This document shows positions 1 to 8,156 of a stretch of DNA of 64,000 nucleotides, one piece after another. The first letter of the stretch is position 1. Every line of letters starts with the position of its first letter. This DNA is from Pusillimonas sp044464525 (lineage in GTDB: Bacteria > Pseudomonadota > Gammaproteobacteria > Burkholderiales > Burkholderiaceae_B). The position numbers and the translations under genes are program-made. The notes beneath the pieces are model-generated. The model saw nothing but the letters and a program-made list of their open reading frames with translations. It did not search any database and was not told where the DNA came from. The stretch covers positions 72,514 through 136,513 of the forward strand of contig NZ_JBIQLE010000008.1 in the NCBI RefSeq assembly GCF_044464525.1, read 5' to 3'.

Positions 1-75
1 CGCAGCGCCATCCTTGAAACCGTGCGTACCGGCGTCTCTGGTATTGGCCGCGGCGAACGCGTTTTGAAATTGTAA
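1..75 (+). CDS. ilvH: Acetolactate synthase small subunit, C-terminal end (partial)
   Basis: The window opens inside a gene. Frame 1 reads 24 residues and ends in TAA at 73-75; the tail contains TGVSGIGRGERVLKL, typical of the IlvH/IlvN regulatory subunit of acetohydroxyacid synthase in betaproteobacteria. The subunit gives valine feedback control of the first common step of branched-chain amino acid synthesis. ilvC, the next enzyme of the pathway, follows 118 bp downstream, which supports the call. Only the C-terminus is visible, so domains cannot be checked. Confidence 0.8.
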   Translation, partial: RSAILETVRTGVSGIGRGERVLKL

Positions 76-140
76 TTAAAATCGTGGGTTCGGCGGCGGT
101 ATACAGCCCGAACTCTATTCTCGGATTCATTCATCCAATC

Positions 141-162
141 TGGGCCGGATTTGTCCGGCCCA
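141..162 (+). promoter_or_regulatory. Perfect hairpin between ilvH and ilvC
   Basis: TGGGCCGGA at 141-149 pairs perfectly with TCCGGCCCA at 154-162 around a 4-nt loop. No T-run follows, so it is unlikely to be a simple terminator. It sits about 30 nt before the ilvC start and could stabilise or process the ilvC part of an ilvBHC transcript. The function is inferred. Confidence 0.45.
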
Positions 163-193
163 CTATAAATTTGCTTAGTTTGGAGCACTATCA

Positions 194-1210
194 ATGAAAG
201 TTTTCTACGACAAAGACTGCGACCTGTCCCTGATCAAGGGCAAGACGGTTGCCATCATCGGCTACGGTTCGCAGGGTCATGCGCATGCACTCAACCTGCA
301 TGAGTCGGGCGTCAACGTTACCGTCGGCTTGCGCAAGGGTGGTGCTTCGTGGAGCAAGGCCGAGAATGCCGGCCTGAAGGTGCAGGAAGTGGCAGAGGCC
401 GTCAAGTCGGCCGACGTGGTCATGATCCTGTTGCCCGACGAGAGCATTGCCAAGGTGTATCGCGATCACGTCGAGGCTAATTTGAAGCCCGGCGCAGCGC
501 TGGCCTTCGCCCACGGCTTCAACGTGCATTACGGCCAGGTCCAGCCCCGCGCCGACGTCGACGTCATCATGGTGGCTCCGAAGGCGCCTGGCCACACCGT
601 TCGCGGCACCTATAGCCAAGGCGGCGGCGTGCCACACCTGATCGCCGTCCATCAAGACGTGTCCGGCAAGGCACGCGACCTGGCGCTCTCGTACGCCATG
701 GCCAACGGCGGCGGCCGCGCCGGCATCATCGAGACCAACTTCCGCGAAGAAACCGAAACTGACCTGTTCGGCGAGCAGGCCGTGCTGTGCGGCGGTACCG
801 TCGAGCTGATCAAGGCGGGTTTCGAAACCCTGGTCGACGCCGGCTATGCGCCCGAAATGGCCTACTTCGAGTGTCTGCATGAGCTCAAACTGATTGTCGA
901 CCTTATCTACGAGGGCGGCATTGCAAACATGAACTACTCCATCTCGAACAACGCCGAGTATGGCGAGTACGTGACGGGCCCTCGCATTGTCACCGACGAG
1001 ACCAAGAAAGCCATGCGCGAAGTGCTGGCTGACATTCAGTCAGGCGAGTATGCCAAGAACTTCATCCTTGAAAACGCCGCCGGCGCCCCCAGCATCACGT
1101 CGCGTCGCCGCCTGAACGCCGAGTCGCAGATCGAGCAGGTCGGCAGCCAACTGCGCGGCATGATGCCCTGGATCGCCGCGAACAAGCTCGTCGACCAGAG
1201 CAAGAACTAA
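194..1210 (+). CDS. ilvC: Ketol-acid reductoisomerase (NADP+), class I
   Basis: Converts acetolactate or acetohydroxybutyrate to the dihydroxy acid by alkyl migration plus NADPH reduction, the second common step of isoleucine/valine synthesis; cytosolic. The 338 residues match the short class I enzymes. The N-terminal Rossmann fold shows IIGYGSQGHAHALNL near residues 21-35. The C-terminal all-helical domain carries the Mg-binding and catalytic acids in ETDLFGEQ (near residue 190) and in YFECLHELKLIVDLIYEGG (near residues 225-245). The ATG at 194 is preceded by TTTGGAGCAC, a good ribosome site. It lies 118 bp after ilvH and probably belongs to the same transcript, with a terminator immediately after it. 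Nothing unusual. Confidence 0.97.
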   Translation: MKVFYDKDCDLSLIKGKTVAIIGYGSQGHAHALNLHESGVNVTVGLRKGGASWSKAENAGLKVQEVAEAVKSADVVMILLPDESIAKVYRDHVEANLKPGAALAFAHGFNVHYGQVQPRADVDVIMVAPKAPGHTVRGTYSQGGGVPHLIAVHQDVSGKARDLALSYAMANGGGRAGIIETNFREETETDLFGEQAVLCGGTVELIKAGFETLVDAGYAPEMAYFECLHELKLIVDLIYEGGIANMNYSISNNAEYGEYVTGPRIVTDETKKAMREVLADIQSGEYAKNFILENAAGAPSITSRRRLNAESQIEQVGSQLRGMMPWIAANKLVDQSKN

Positions 1211-1233
1211 TCGATATTTTCGATCGTTCTTTA

Positions 1234-1283
1234 AACACCCTGCACGCCGAAGCAATGTTTCGGCCCGTGCGGGGTGTTTTTTT
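1234..1283 (+). terminator. Rho-independent terminator of ilvC
   Basis: A long stem-loop: ACACCCTGCACG pairs with CGTGCGGGGTGT apart from one mismatch, and an inner stem GCCGAA/TTCGGC extends it. It is followed by seven T residues at 1277-1283 and lies 24 bp after the ilvC stop. Confidence 0.85.
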
Positions 1284-1429
1284 ACCGCCGGGCCGCCCCA
1301 AGGTAAAAAAGCCCCCTCGGGGGGCAGCAAGCCGAAGGCGCAGCGTGGGGGTATCACCACCGCCGGGCCGCCCCAAGGTAAAAAAGCCCCCTCGGGGGGC
1401 AGCAAGCCGAAGGCGCAGCGTGGGGGTAT
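1284..1429. repeat. Two tandem copies of a 71-bp GC-rich intergenic repeat
   Basis: Copies at 1284-1354 and 1359-1429 are identical by eye and separated by 4 bp. Each contains AAAAAGCCCCCTCGGGGGGC, an internal hairpin (CCCCC/GGGGG) with a poly-A lead, and ends in CAGCGTGGGGGTAT. I recall similar elements dispersed in Alcaligenaceae and Comamonadaceae intergenic DNA, so this may be a REP-like family; that is from memory. They lie between the ilvC terminator and psd. Confidence 0.8.
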
Positions 1430-1458
1430 TATCGGTGTTTTCAGTTATTCTTAGCACG

Positions 1459-2133
1459 ATGAATAAACCTTCTTATCCACATCCCATCATTGCGCGCGAA
1501 GGCTGGCCGTTCCTGGCAGGCATCGTCATCATTTCGATCATTGTCACATTCTGGTTCGGGTGGGCCAGCGTACCGTTGTGGCTGTTGTCGATCTTCGTGT
1601 TGCAGTTTTTTCGGGACCCTGCCCGCGTGGCCCCCGACGGCGAGCTTAATGTGCTTAGCCCGGCCGACGGCCGCATCGTGGTCGTGCAAGAAACTCAAGA
1701 CCCGTATCATGGTAATCGCGATGCTCTTAAAATCAGCGTTTTCATGAACGTATTCAATGTCCACTCGAACCGCTCACCGGTCGACGCCGAGGTGCTGGCC
1801 ACTGAGTATTTCGGCGGCAAGTTCTTCAATGCGGCGCTGGACAAGGCCTCGCTTGAAAACGAACGCAACGCCATGGTGTTGCGTACCAAACAAGGCCATA
1901 TCGTTACCGCTGTGCAGGTGGCGGGCCTGGTGGCCAAGCGCATTCTTTGTTATGCCAAGGCCGGCGATGTCCTGCATCATGGGCAGCGCTACGGCTTTAT
2001 TCGTTTTGGCTCGAGGGTTGACGTGTACCTGCCCATGGGTTCGCGGCCCCGAGTTGCCATCGGTGACAAGGTAAGTGCCACCAGCACGGTTCTTGCCGAG
2101 TTGCCGCCGATTGAATCCGATCCGGGCGCTTGA
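1459..2133 (+). CDS. psd: Phosphatidylserine decarboxylase proenzyme, short type
   Basis: Makes phosphatidylethanolamine from phosphatidylserine at the inner membrane. The frame is open upstream through the repeat pair, but ATG 1459 gives a 224-residue protein starting MNKPSYPHPII, the length of the short Psd group, so I take it as the start. A hydrophobic segment lies at about residues 15-50. The self-cleavage site for the pyruvoyl group is Gly184-Ser185 in RFGSRVDVYLP. pssA follows 25 bp downstream and supplies the substrate, so the two genes form a phosphatidylethanolamine operon. The product is also the phosphoethanolamine donor expected for BcsG encoded 4 kb away. Confidence 0.93.
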   Translation: MNKPSYPHPIIAREGWPFLAGIVIISIIVTFWFGWASVPLWLLSIFVLQFFRDPARVAPDGELNVLSPADGRIVVVQETQDPYHGNRDALKISVFMNVFNVHSNRSPVDAEVLATEYFGGKFFNAALDKASLENERNAMVLRTKQGHIVTAVQVAGLVAKRILCYAKAGDVLHHGQRYGFIRFGSRVDVYLPMGSRPRVAIGDKVSATSTVLAELPPIESDPGA

Positions 2134-2158
2134 CCCCACAGCGCGAAGGAAAGACAAC

Positions 2159-3001
2159 ATGCCAAACTTTTCAGAAGAAAGCAGGCGCCGGCGCAGTATT
2201 TATCTGCTCCCCAACGTCTTTACCACAGCAAACCTCTTTGCCGGCTTCTATGCCGTAGTGCAAGCCATCAACGGCCGCTTCGAGATCGCGGCCATTGCGA
2301 TTTTCGTGGCCATGATTTTCGATGGCATGGATGGCCGGGTGGCGCGCCTTACCAATACCCAGTCCGCGTTTGGAGAACAGTACGATTCACTCTCCGACAT
2401 GACCTCCTTCGGCATTGCCCCGGCGCTGGTCATGTACCAGTGGGTTTTGCAAGACCTTGGCCGTTGGGGCTGGCTGGCGGCTTTCATCTACGTGGTGGGG
2501 GCGGCATTGCGGCTTGCTCGATTCAACACCAATATCGCGGTGGTCGACAAACGTTTCTTCCAGGGCCTGCCCAGTCCGGCGGCGGCGGCCTTGCTGGCCG
2601 GCTTCATCTGGGTGGCCATCGACAACCGCCTGCAGTTCGGTTCGGCCACCATTTCATGGCTTGCGTTCGTCATCACGGTGTACGCGGGCATCGCCATGGT
2701 CACCAACACGCCTTTTTACAGCGGCAAGTCGTTTGCTCTGGGCCACAGTGTTCCCTTCTGGGTGATGCTGGTGCTGGTGGCCGTATTTGTTTTCGTATCA
2801 AGCGACCCGCCGCTGATGCTGTTCGGCCTGTTCATGATCTACGGCTTGTCGGGTTGGGGCATCATGTTGTGGCGCTGGCGGCGCGCGCGTCAGCTAAGCC
2901 GCATGCGCCAAGAGGGCGCGGGCGAGGCTGCGGCAAGCGCCGATCCGGCGCCCCATACCATCGATGCTACACGTGGCGATGACCCCGATCACCGTCCATA
3001 G
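2159..3001 (+). CDS. pssA: CDP-diacylglycerol-serine O-phosphatidyltransferase
   Basis: Integral membrane enzyme joining CDP-diacylglycerol and serine to give phosphatidylserine, the substrate of Psd. The frame is open from 2075, but ATG 2159 follows GAAGGAAAGACAAC and gives the usual N-terminus MPNFSEESRRRRSIYLLPN. The CDP-alcohol phosphotransferase signature DGMDGRVARL...GEQYDSLSD lies at about residues 54-80 with all its Asp residues. Several membrane segments follow, and a charged, Ala-rich tail of about 40 residues ends the 280-residue protein. It is the second gene of the psd-pssA pair. Confidence 0.93.
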   Translation: MPNFSEESRRRRSIYLLPNVFTTANLFAGFYAVVQAINGRFEIAAIAIFVAMIFDGMDGRVARLTNTQSAFGEQYDSLSDMTSFGIAPALVMYQWVLQDLGRWGWLAAFIYVVGAALRLARFNTNIAVVDKRFFQGLPSPAAAALLAGFIWVAIDNRLQFGSATISWLAFVITVYAGIAMVTNTPFYSGKSFALGHSVPFWVMLVLVAVFVFVSSDPPLMLFGLFMIYGLSGWGIMLWRWRRARQLSRMRQEGAGEAAASADPAPHTIDATRGDDPDHRP

Positions 3002-3043
3002 TAACGACGGCGCCCGAAAGAGCCCACGTGCAAGAACGTGGAA

Positions 3044-3565
3044 CTAGAAAAAAGGCAGGAAACGGTCGGGGTCATGCATGGGGTCGGGGCCGGGATGGAA
3101 GCGCGTCACTTGCTTGCCGTCGGGGCCCATGTATACGTACATCAGCGAGTTCCATACGCCGCTTTGCAAGTAGCGGTAGCTCCATACAACCTGGCGTACC
3201 GAGGGCAAGCCCACGGCGTCGATTTCGGCGGGCGGGCCAAACTCGCACAGCACCTGCTCGTCTGTCCAGTTTCCCTGGCTTAGTACGGCAAAGTGCTGAT
3301 CGGTGAGTAACTGAGTAACTTCGCCGACTCGTCCCTGAGCATCGACGTTGGCCCCCCAGGCGAACTGGCCAAAGGGCTGGCGGCTCCAGATGACCCGCTG
3401 GCCGCCGCCGGGCAGCGGGCATGAATAATTATGGCGGCCGAACTGCGATTCAACCTGCGCAAGCGGTGTGCCGGGCGGTACGCTGGTCATCGAGGCGCAG
3501 CCATAAAGCAGGGCGAGGGGCAGTAGGGCGGCCAGGCAGGCACGGCGCAAGAAGGAAGGAATCAT
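3044..3565 (-). CDS. Small outer-membrane-type lipoprotein of unknown function
   Basis: A lipoprotein signal is visible: MIPSFLRRACLAALLPLALLYGC, shown here only by its ends (MIPSF...LLYGC), with the lipid-modified Cys following LLYG. The mature part has about 150 residues and several Trp and Tyr. Its start (PPGTPLAQVESQFG) resembles the opening of SmpA/BamE-like folds, where a TP.A.V...G motif starts the domain, but I do not recognise the family securely. I chose ATG 3565; an upstream in-frame TTG at 3577 would add only MVHV. It is convergent with pssA (stop 3001) and divergent from rpsO, whose likely promoter overlaps its 5' end. Relatives next to rpsO occur in Bordetella as far as I recall. 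Confidence 0.75.
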   Translation of the reverse strand: MIPSFLRRACLAALLPLALLYGCASMTSVPPGTPLAQVESQFGRHNYSCPLPGGGQRVIWSRQPFGQFAWGANVDAQGRVGEVTQLLTDQHFAVLSQGNWTDEQVLCEFGPPAEIDAVGLPSVRQVVWSYRYLQSGVWNSLMYVYMGPDGKQVTRFHPGPDPMHDPDRFLPFF

Positions 3566-3583
3566 GACGTGCACCAAATCCGT

Positions 3584-3589
3584 TATAAT
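3584..3589 (+). promoter_or_regulatory. Probable -10 element for rpsO
   Basis: A perfect TATAAT at 3584-3589 lies about 120 bp before rpsO, preceded by a weak -35 region near 3561-3569. It overlaps the start of the divergent lipoprotein gene. The leader of roughly 115 nt is long enough for S15 autoregulation, which is known in other bacteria; no pseudoknot was modelled here. Confidence 0.45.
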
Positions 3590-3711
3590 GCTGGAATCGT
3601 AAGATTACCGCATGCTCCAACGGCATGCTGTGACCCTTTCGATGCAAATGTATATTGTTAATCAATCACGTCCGGGCACCTCGGCCCTGACGCATGTTTA
3701 CGAGGCTATAA

Positions 3712-3981
3712 ATGTCTGTTGCTGACATAAAAAAATCCGATATCGTTGCGCAATTTCAGCGCGCTCAAGGCGATACCGGTTCCCCCGAAGTGCAAGTTGC
3801 CCTGCTTACGGCGCGCATCAACGAACTTACCGGTCACTTCAAAGCTCACATGAAAGACCATCATTCGCGCCGCGGGTTGCTGCGCATGGTCAGCCGTCGC
3901 CGCAAGTTGCTTGATTACCTCAAAGGCCGTAACCCCGACGCATATCGCGCTCTGATCGAAAAGCTCGGTCTGCGTAAGTGA
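3712..3981 (+). CDS. rpsO: 30S ribosomal protein S15
   Basis: Primary 16S rRNA-binding protein of the 30S platform. The 89 residues match the family length. Recognisable blocks are DTGSPEVQVALLTARI (residues 21-36), the HxxDHHSRRGL-type region (HMKDHHSRRGLL, about residues 46-57) and RRRKLLDYLK (about 63-72). The ATG at 3712 is preceded by ACGAGGCTATAA, an acceptable ribosome site. pnp follows, the order conserved widely in proteobacteria, with a strong hairpin between them. Confidence 0.98.
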   Translation: MSVADIKKSDIVAQFQRAQGDTGSPEVQVALLTARINELTGHFKAHMKDHHSRRGLLRMVSRRRKLLDYLKGRNPDAYRALIEKLGLRK

Positions 3982-4011
3982 TACCCGGGGCAGGCACCCC
4001 ACTATGTACGA

Positions 4012-4055
4012 CCGTGCACACTGCGACCATCGTCGCCGTGTGCACGGTTTTTTTA
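4012..4055 (+). terminator. rpsO-pnp intergenic terminator/attenuator
   Basis: CCGTGCACAC (4012-4021) pairs with GTGTGCACGG (4038-4047), followed by a run of seven T residues ending at about 4054. The pnp start is only 20 nt further on, so transcription of pnp must read through or start internally. In Escherichia coli a terminator also separates rpsO and pnp, and the pnp leader hairpin is cut by RNase III for autoregulation; the same role is plausible but not shown. Confidence 0.8.
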
Positions 4056-4073
4056 TTGTAAGGAAAATCCGTA

Positions 4074-6224
4074 ATGTTTAATAAAGTGACCAAAACTTTT
4101 CAGTATGGTCAACATACGGTGGTTCTCGAAACCGGCGAAATTGCGCGCCAAGCGTCAGGCGCAGTGCTGGCTTCGATCGGAGACACCGTCGTATTGGCCA
4201 CTGTAGTGGCGGCAAAGCAGGCCAAACCAGGGCAAGATTTTTTCCCCCTTACTGTTGATTACGTTGAAAAAACCTACGCGGCCGGCCGAATTCCGGGCGG
4301 CTTCTTCAAGCGCGAAGGCAGGCCTTCCGAAAAAGAAACGCTTACCTCCCGTCTAATCGATCGTCCGTTGCGCCCGCTGTTCCCCGAGGGCTTCTACAAC
4401 GAAGTCCAGGTCATCATCCATACTGTGTCGGTCGATCCTGAAATCGATTCCGATATCGCCGCCATGATCGGCGCCTCGGCTGCGCTGGCCATTTCGGGCA
4501 TTCCCTTCAACGGCCCCATCGGCGCCGCGCGGGTCGGCTACCTGAACGGCGAGTACGTGCTCAATCCCTTGTCCAGCCAGCTTAAAGAATCGCAGCTGAA
4601 CTTGGTCGTGGCCGGAACCGAGGCCGCCGTGCTGATGGTCGAGTCGGAAGCGAACGAGCTGTCTGAAGAAGTGATGCTGGGCGGTGTGGTGTTCGGCCAC
4701 GAGCAGATGCAGGCCGCCATCAACGCCATCCACGAATTGGTTGCCGAAGCGGGCAAGCCCGAATGGGATTGGCAGCCCGCGCCCAAGAACGAGGCCCTGC
4801 ACACCGCTGTAAAAGCCGCCGCGCAAGAAGGCCTGCAAGCGGCCTACAGTGTTCGCCAGAAGCAGCAACGTACGGCGCAACTGCGTGATGTCTATACCGA
4901 CGTCAAGGCCAAGATGCTCGAGCACGCCACAGCGCGTGGCGAAGCCGCTCCCGACAACGTCGAGATCGAGAACATCCTGTTCGATATCGAATCGCAGATC
5001 GTTCGCAGCCAGATTCTTAGCGGCGAGCCGCGTATTGACGGCCGCGATACCCGCACGGTTCGCCCGATCAGCATCCGCTTGGGCGTGCTGCCTCGTGCGC
5101 ACGGCAGCGCCCTGTTCACCCGTGGCGAAACCCAAGCTTTGGTGGTAGCCACGCTGGGTACAAAACAAGACGAGCAGATCATTGATTCCATCATGGGCGA
5201 GTATCGCGATCGCTTCATGCTGCACTATAACTTTCCGCCGTTCTCCACCGGTGAAACCGGTCGCTTTGGTGTGCCCAAGCGCCGCGAAATCGGCCATGGC
5301 CGCCTGGCCAAGCGTGCGCTTATCGCGCTGTTGCCCGAACCCCAAGATTTCCAGTACACCATTCGTGTCGTTTCCGAAATCACCGAGTCGAACGGCTCGT
5401 CGTCGATGGCTTCGGTTTGCGGAAGCTCGCTGGCCATGATGGACGCCGGCGTGCCCATCAAGGATCACGTGGCCGGTGTGGCCATGGGTCTTATCAAGGA
5501 AGGCGCCAAGTTTGCAGTGCTTACCGACATCTTGGGCGATGAAGATCACCTGGGCGACATGGATTTCAAGGTTGCCGGTACTGAAAACGGCATCACCGCC
5601 CTGCAGATGGATATCAAGATTCAGGGCATCACCAAAGAGATCATGCAAGTTGCGCTGGCCCAGGCCCGCGAAGGCCGCCTGCACATTCTGAACGAGATGC
5701 GCACGGCGCTCGAGGGCTCGCGCACCGAGCTATCCGAGTTCGCCCCCCGCATGCTAACCGTCAAGATCAACCCCGAAAAGATCCGTGACGTGATCGGCAA
5801 AGGCGGCGCCACTATACGTGCCCTTACCGAAGAAACCGGCACCCAGATCGACATTGGCGACGATGGCCTCATCACCATCGCCAGCGCCGACCTGGACAAG
5901 GCTCGCGACGCCGAGCGACGCATCAAGGAACTTACCGCCGACGTCGAGGTGGGCCAAGAGTACGAAGGCCCTGTGCTGCGTTTGCTGGATTTCGGCGCCA
6001 TCGTCCAGGTGCTGCCCGGTCGCGACGGCTTGCTGCACATTTCCGAGATCGCCAACTACCGCATCAACAACATCAACGATGTCTTGAAGGTGGGTCAGGT
6101 GGTGCGCATCAAGGTTATTGAAGCTGACGACAAAGGCCGTCTGCGCCTGTCCATGAAGGTGATCGGCGGCATTGAGGCACAGGGTGGGCCCACTTCGGCG
6201 CCCGTAGCTGCGCCCGAAGCCTGA
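4074..6224 (+). CDS. pnp: Polyribonucleotide nucleotidyltransferase (PNPase)
   Basis: Phosphorolytic 3'-5' exoribonuclease, a trimer that also works in the RNA degradosome. The 716-residue protein shows the expected order: a first RNase PH core (about 1-210, with RRPSEKE-like text GRPSEKETLTSRLIDRPLRP), an all-helical linker, a second catalytic core (about 310-545, with GGPRVP-like FGVPKRREIGHGRLAKRAL and catalytic-site GDEDHLGDMDFKVAG), a KH domain (INPEKIRDVIGKGGATIRAL at about 563-582) and an S1 domain (about 620-695). The start ATG follows TAAGGAAAATCCGTA. The tail is short and Ala/Pro-rich. The long antisense open frames across it are codon-bias shadows. Confidence 0.98.
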   Translation: MFNKVTKTFQYGQHTVVLETGEIARQASGAVLASIGDTVVLATVVAAKQAKPGQDFFPLTVDYVEKTYAAGRIPGGFFKREGRPSEKETLTSRLIDRPLRPLFPEGFYNEVQVIIHTVSVDPEIDSDIAAMIGASAALAISGIPFNGPIGAARVGYLNGEYVLNPLSSQLKESQLNLVVAGTEAAVLMVESEANELSEEVMLGGVVFGHEQMQAAINAIHELVAEAGKPEWDWQPAPKNEALHTAVKAAAQEGLQAAYSVRQKQQRTAQLRDVYTDVKAKMLEHATARGEAAPDNVEIENILFDIESQIVRSQILSGEPRIDGRDTRTVRPISIRLGVLPRAHGSALFTRGETQALVVATLGTKQDEQIIDSIMGEYRDRFMLHYNFPPFSTGETGRFGVPKRREIGHGRLAKRALIALLPEPQDFQYTIRVVSEITESNGSSSMASVCGSSLAMMDAGVPIKDHVAGVAMGLIKEGAKFAVLTDILGDEDHLGDMDFKVAGTENGITALQMDIKIQGITKEIMQVALAQAREGRLHILNEMRTALEGSRTELSEFAPRMLTVKINPEKIRDVIGKGGATIRALTEETGTQIDIGDDGLITIASADLDKARDAERRIKELTADVEVGQEYEGPVLRLLDFGAIVQVLPGRDGLLHISEIANYRINNINDVLKVGQVVRIKVIEADDKGRLRLSMKVIGGIEAQGGPTSAPVAAPEA

Positions 6225-6296
6225 TCGCTTTGCGCTGAAAAGGCCGCTCAGGGCCGTCGTTCCTTCACGACGGTCCTGCGCAGCTTGCTTCCTTAA

Positions 6297-6340
6297 AAAC
6301 AACCCCTTTGGGCCTGGCCCAAAGGGGTTGTTTTTGTTTT
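6297..6340 (+). terminator. Rho-independent terminator of pnp
   Basis: AACAACCCCTTTGGG and CCCAAAGGGGTTGTT form a perfect 15-bp stem around CCTGG, followed by TTTTGTTTTG. It lies 73 bp after the pnp stop and separates the backbone from the cellulose operon. Because of the A-run on the left it could act in both directions. Confidence 0.9.
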
Positions 6341-6518
6341 GCCACGTCTAGGGGCCTTGGCGTTTTGGATGAACGCCTTATGCCCTACGACCTACTCCCT
6401 AAGCTATACGGCTACCGCTTTATTGATAATTGTTGAAAACTGTCGGATTCAATTACTTTTGGTCTAACCGGAGGGATGTTGCCCTTGGCCTGGTCGTCTG
6501 ATTTGCTGGAATTTAAAC
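6341..6518. other. Leader region before the cellulose operon
   Basis: About 180 bp with no gene I can support. It holds AT-rich stretches (TTTATTGATAATTGTTGAAAA near 6418) that may contain the operon promoter. A GGAGGG sits at 6470-6475 directly against an ATG at 6476; the frame from that ATG is not a known protein and overlaps bcsG out of frame, so I do not call it. Confidence 0.4.
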
Positions 6519-8156
6519 ATGACAAGCGATTCCGATGCAGGCGTACGCACCTACTGGCGTGGTTTGGGGCTATGGAATGTTTATTTTATTGCCAAGCTGA
6601 TCTTGTTTTGGTCCGGCTATTCGAACTTTCATGCCTTTTACAACCTGGTATTTGCGTCGATTCTGCTTTTGCCGTTGCCGCCGTTGAAGCTGCACAGGTT
6701 GCGCCACGTTTTGGCCGTGCCCGTCGGCATTGGGCTGTTGTATTACGATTCTTGGCTTCCGCCTTTTCGCCGACTGCTGGAGCAGCCTGAAGTACTGCAG
6801 TTTTCCGCACCCTATCTTCTAGAGCTGTTGAACCGTTTCATTAATTGGAACATGATCGGTGCCGGAGTCCTGGTGCTTGTCGCGTGCCTGTTTTTGTCGC
6901 AATGGATACGAGTAACTGTCTTGAGCGTGAGTGCACTGGTAATTTGCGCAATTCCCGACGGCTATGGAGGGCGTGAGCTTCTGCAGAACCTGCATGCAGA
7001 GTATTCGACCGGCATCGACGTGCACGCAAGAACCACCCTTGTCGACGGACCAATCCAGACCGTTCCCGCAGAACCGAAAAAATCGATAACAGACACGCTT
7101 AACGCAGATTTGTCTGCCTTTTACGAGGCCGAGGCCACACGAACCGCGGCGTTCGCTACTCCCGCCGAAACAGTCGATTTCGACATTGTTTTCTTGAGCA
7201 TTTGCTCGCTGTCGTGGTCTGACCTGTCCTCGGCACAGCTTGACCAGCATCCGCTGATCAAGAGCATGGATGTCGTTTTTGACGAATTCAACGCGGCAAC
7301 TTCATATAGCGGCCCCGCAGTACGGCGGCTGCTGAGAGCCAGTTGCGGGCAACCCTCACATTCGGCCTTATACGACAGCTCGCCATCGCAATGCCATCTA
7401 TTCGAAAATCTCAGGCAACTGGGTTTCCAGACCGAGGCGGTACTGAACCACAATGGAAAGTTTCAGGATTTCATTGGCGATCTGTCGATACATCCGAGCT
7501 TGGGCGCGCCGATCATACCGGAAGCGCTGCAGCCCCGGTGGACGGCCTTCGATGGGTCTCCTATCTGGGGCGACCTGGAGACACTGAAATACTGGTGGCA
7601 GGCGCGGCAACAGAGCGCGACGCCCACGGCGGTTTTGTACAACTCCGTCACCTTGCACGATGGCAATCGCGAAGCCACGGCGGACGGGGGAGGACGCTCT
7701 GCGCCCTATGCGGCTCGCGGCAAGGCTTTGCTGGACGATCTGCATCACTTCATAAAACAACTTGAAAGCAGCGGCCGGCGTGTCATTGTCGTACTCATAC
7801 CCGAGCACGGCGCTGCGCTGGAGGGCGACGTGATGCAGATCGCCGGCATGCGCGAGATTCCCACACCCAACATTACTCATATACCAGTCGGCTTGAAGCT
7901 GATCGGCCATCCAGTAAAAGCGGAGCCCGGCGGCCGACGTGTTTCGGGCGCCACGAGCTATCTCGCCTTGTCCGAGCTATTGGCGCGTTTGGTGCAGCGG
8001 CCTGTATTTGAAGAGGCTGTCGACTGGGATGACCTGACGGCGGACCTCCCATTGACTCCGTCCGTGTCAGAGAACTCGGGCACGGTGCTGATGGCTCATA
8101 ACGGCATACCGTATGTTCGTCTTGGACAGCGGGACTGGATTCAATATCGTCAATGA
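6519..8156 (+). CDS. bcsG: Cellulose biosynthesis phosphoethanolamine transferase BcsG
   Basis: Inner-membrane enzyme that transfers phosphoethanolamine from phosphatidylethanolamine to nascent cellulose in the periplasm. The N-terminus (YWRGLGLWNVYFIAKLILFW) and block LPLPPLKLHRLRHVLA closely resemble enterobacterial BcsG. About five membrane segments occupy residues 12-150, followed by a periplasmic alkaline-phosphatase-like domain. The zinc-site Cys229 lies in SICSLSWSD, the nucleophile region is TSYSG (about 261-265), and Glu429-His430 are in PEHGAAL. The length (545) fits the family. It is the first gene of the operon here, whereas in enteric bacteria it is in a separate bcsEFG transcript; no bcsE or bcsF is visible. 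The ribosome site before ATG 6519 is weak. Confidence 0.93.
   Translation: MTSDSDAGVRTYWRGLGLWNVYFIAKLILFWSGYSNFHAFYNLVFASILLLPLPPLKLHRLRHVLAVPVGIGLLYYDSWLPPFRRLLEQPEVLQFSAPYLLELLNRFINWNMIGAGVLVLVACLFLSQWIRVTVLSVSALVICAIPDGYGGRELLQNLHAEYSTGIDVHARTTLVDGPIQTVPAEPKKSITDTLNADLSAFYEAEATRTAAFATPAETVDFDIVFLSICSLSWSDLSSAQLDQHPLIKSMDVVFDEFNAATSYSGPAVRRLLRASCGQPSHSALYDSSPSQCHLFENLRQLGFQTEAVLNHNGKFQDFIGDLSIHPSLGAPIIPEALQPRWTAFDGSPIWGDLETLKYWWQARQQSATPTAVLYNSVTLHDGNREATADGGGRSAPYAARGKALLDDLHHFIKQLESSGRRVIVVLIPEHGAALEGDVMQIAGMREIPTPNITHIPVGLKLIGHPVKAEPGGRRVSGATSYLALSELLARLVQRPVFEEAVDWDDLTADLPLTPSVSENSGTVLMAHNGIPYVRLGQRDWIQYRQ

Noticed and set aside
1255..1458. Longer N-terminus for Psd reading through the 71-bp repeats
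   Set aside because: The added residues are encoded by the terminator and intergenic repeats; ATG 1459 gives the normal family length.
4353..5684. 443-codon minus-strand frame opposite pnp
   Set aside because: pnp is certain on the plus strand, and the antisense translation resembles no protein.
6476..6790. 104-codon frame upstream of bcsG considered as bcsF
   Set aside because: It overlaps bcsG out of frame, has GGAGGG pressed against its ATG, and lacks the single-helix pattern of BcsF.
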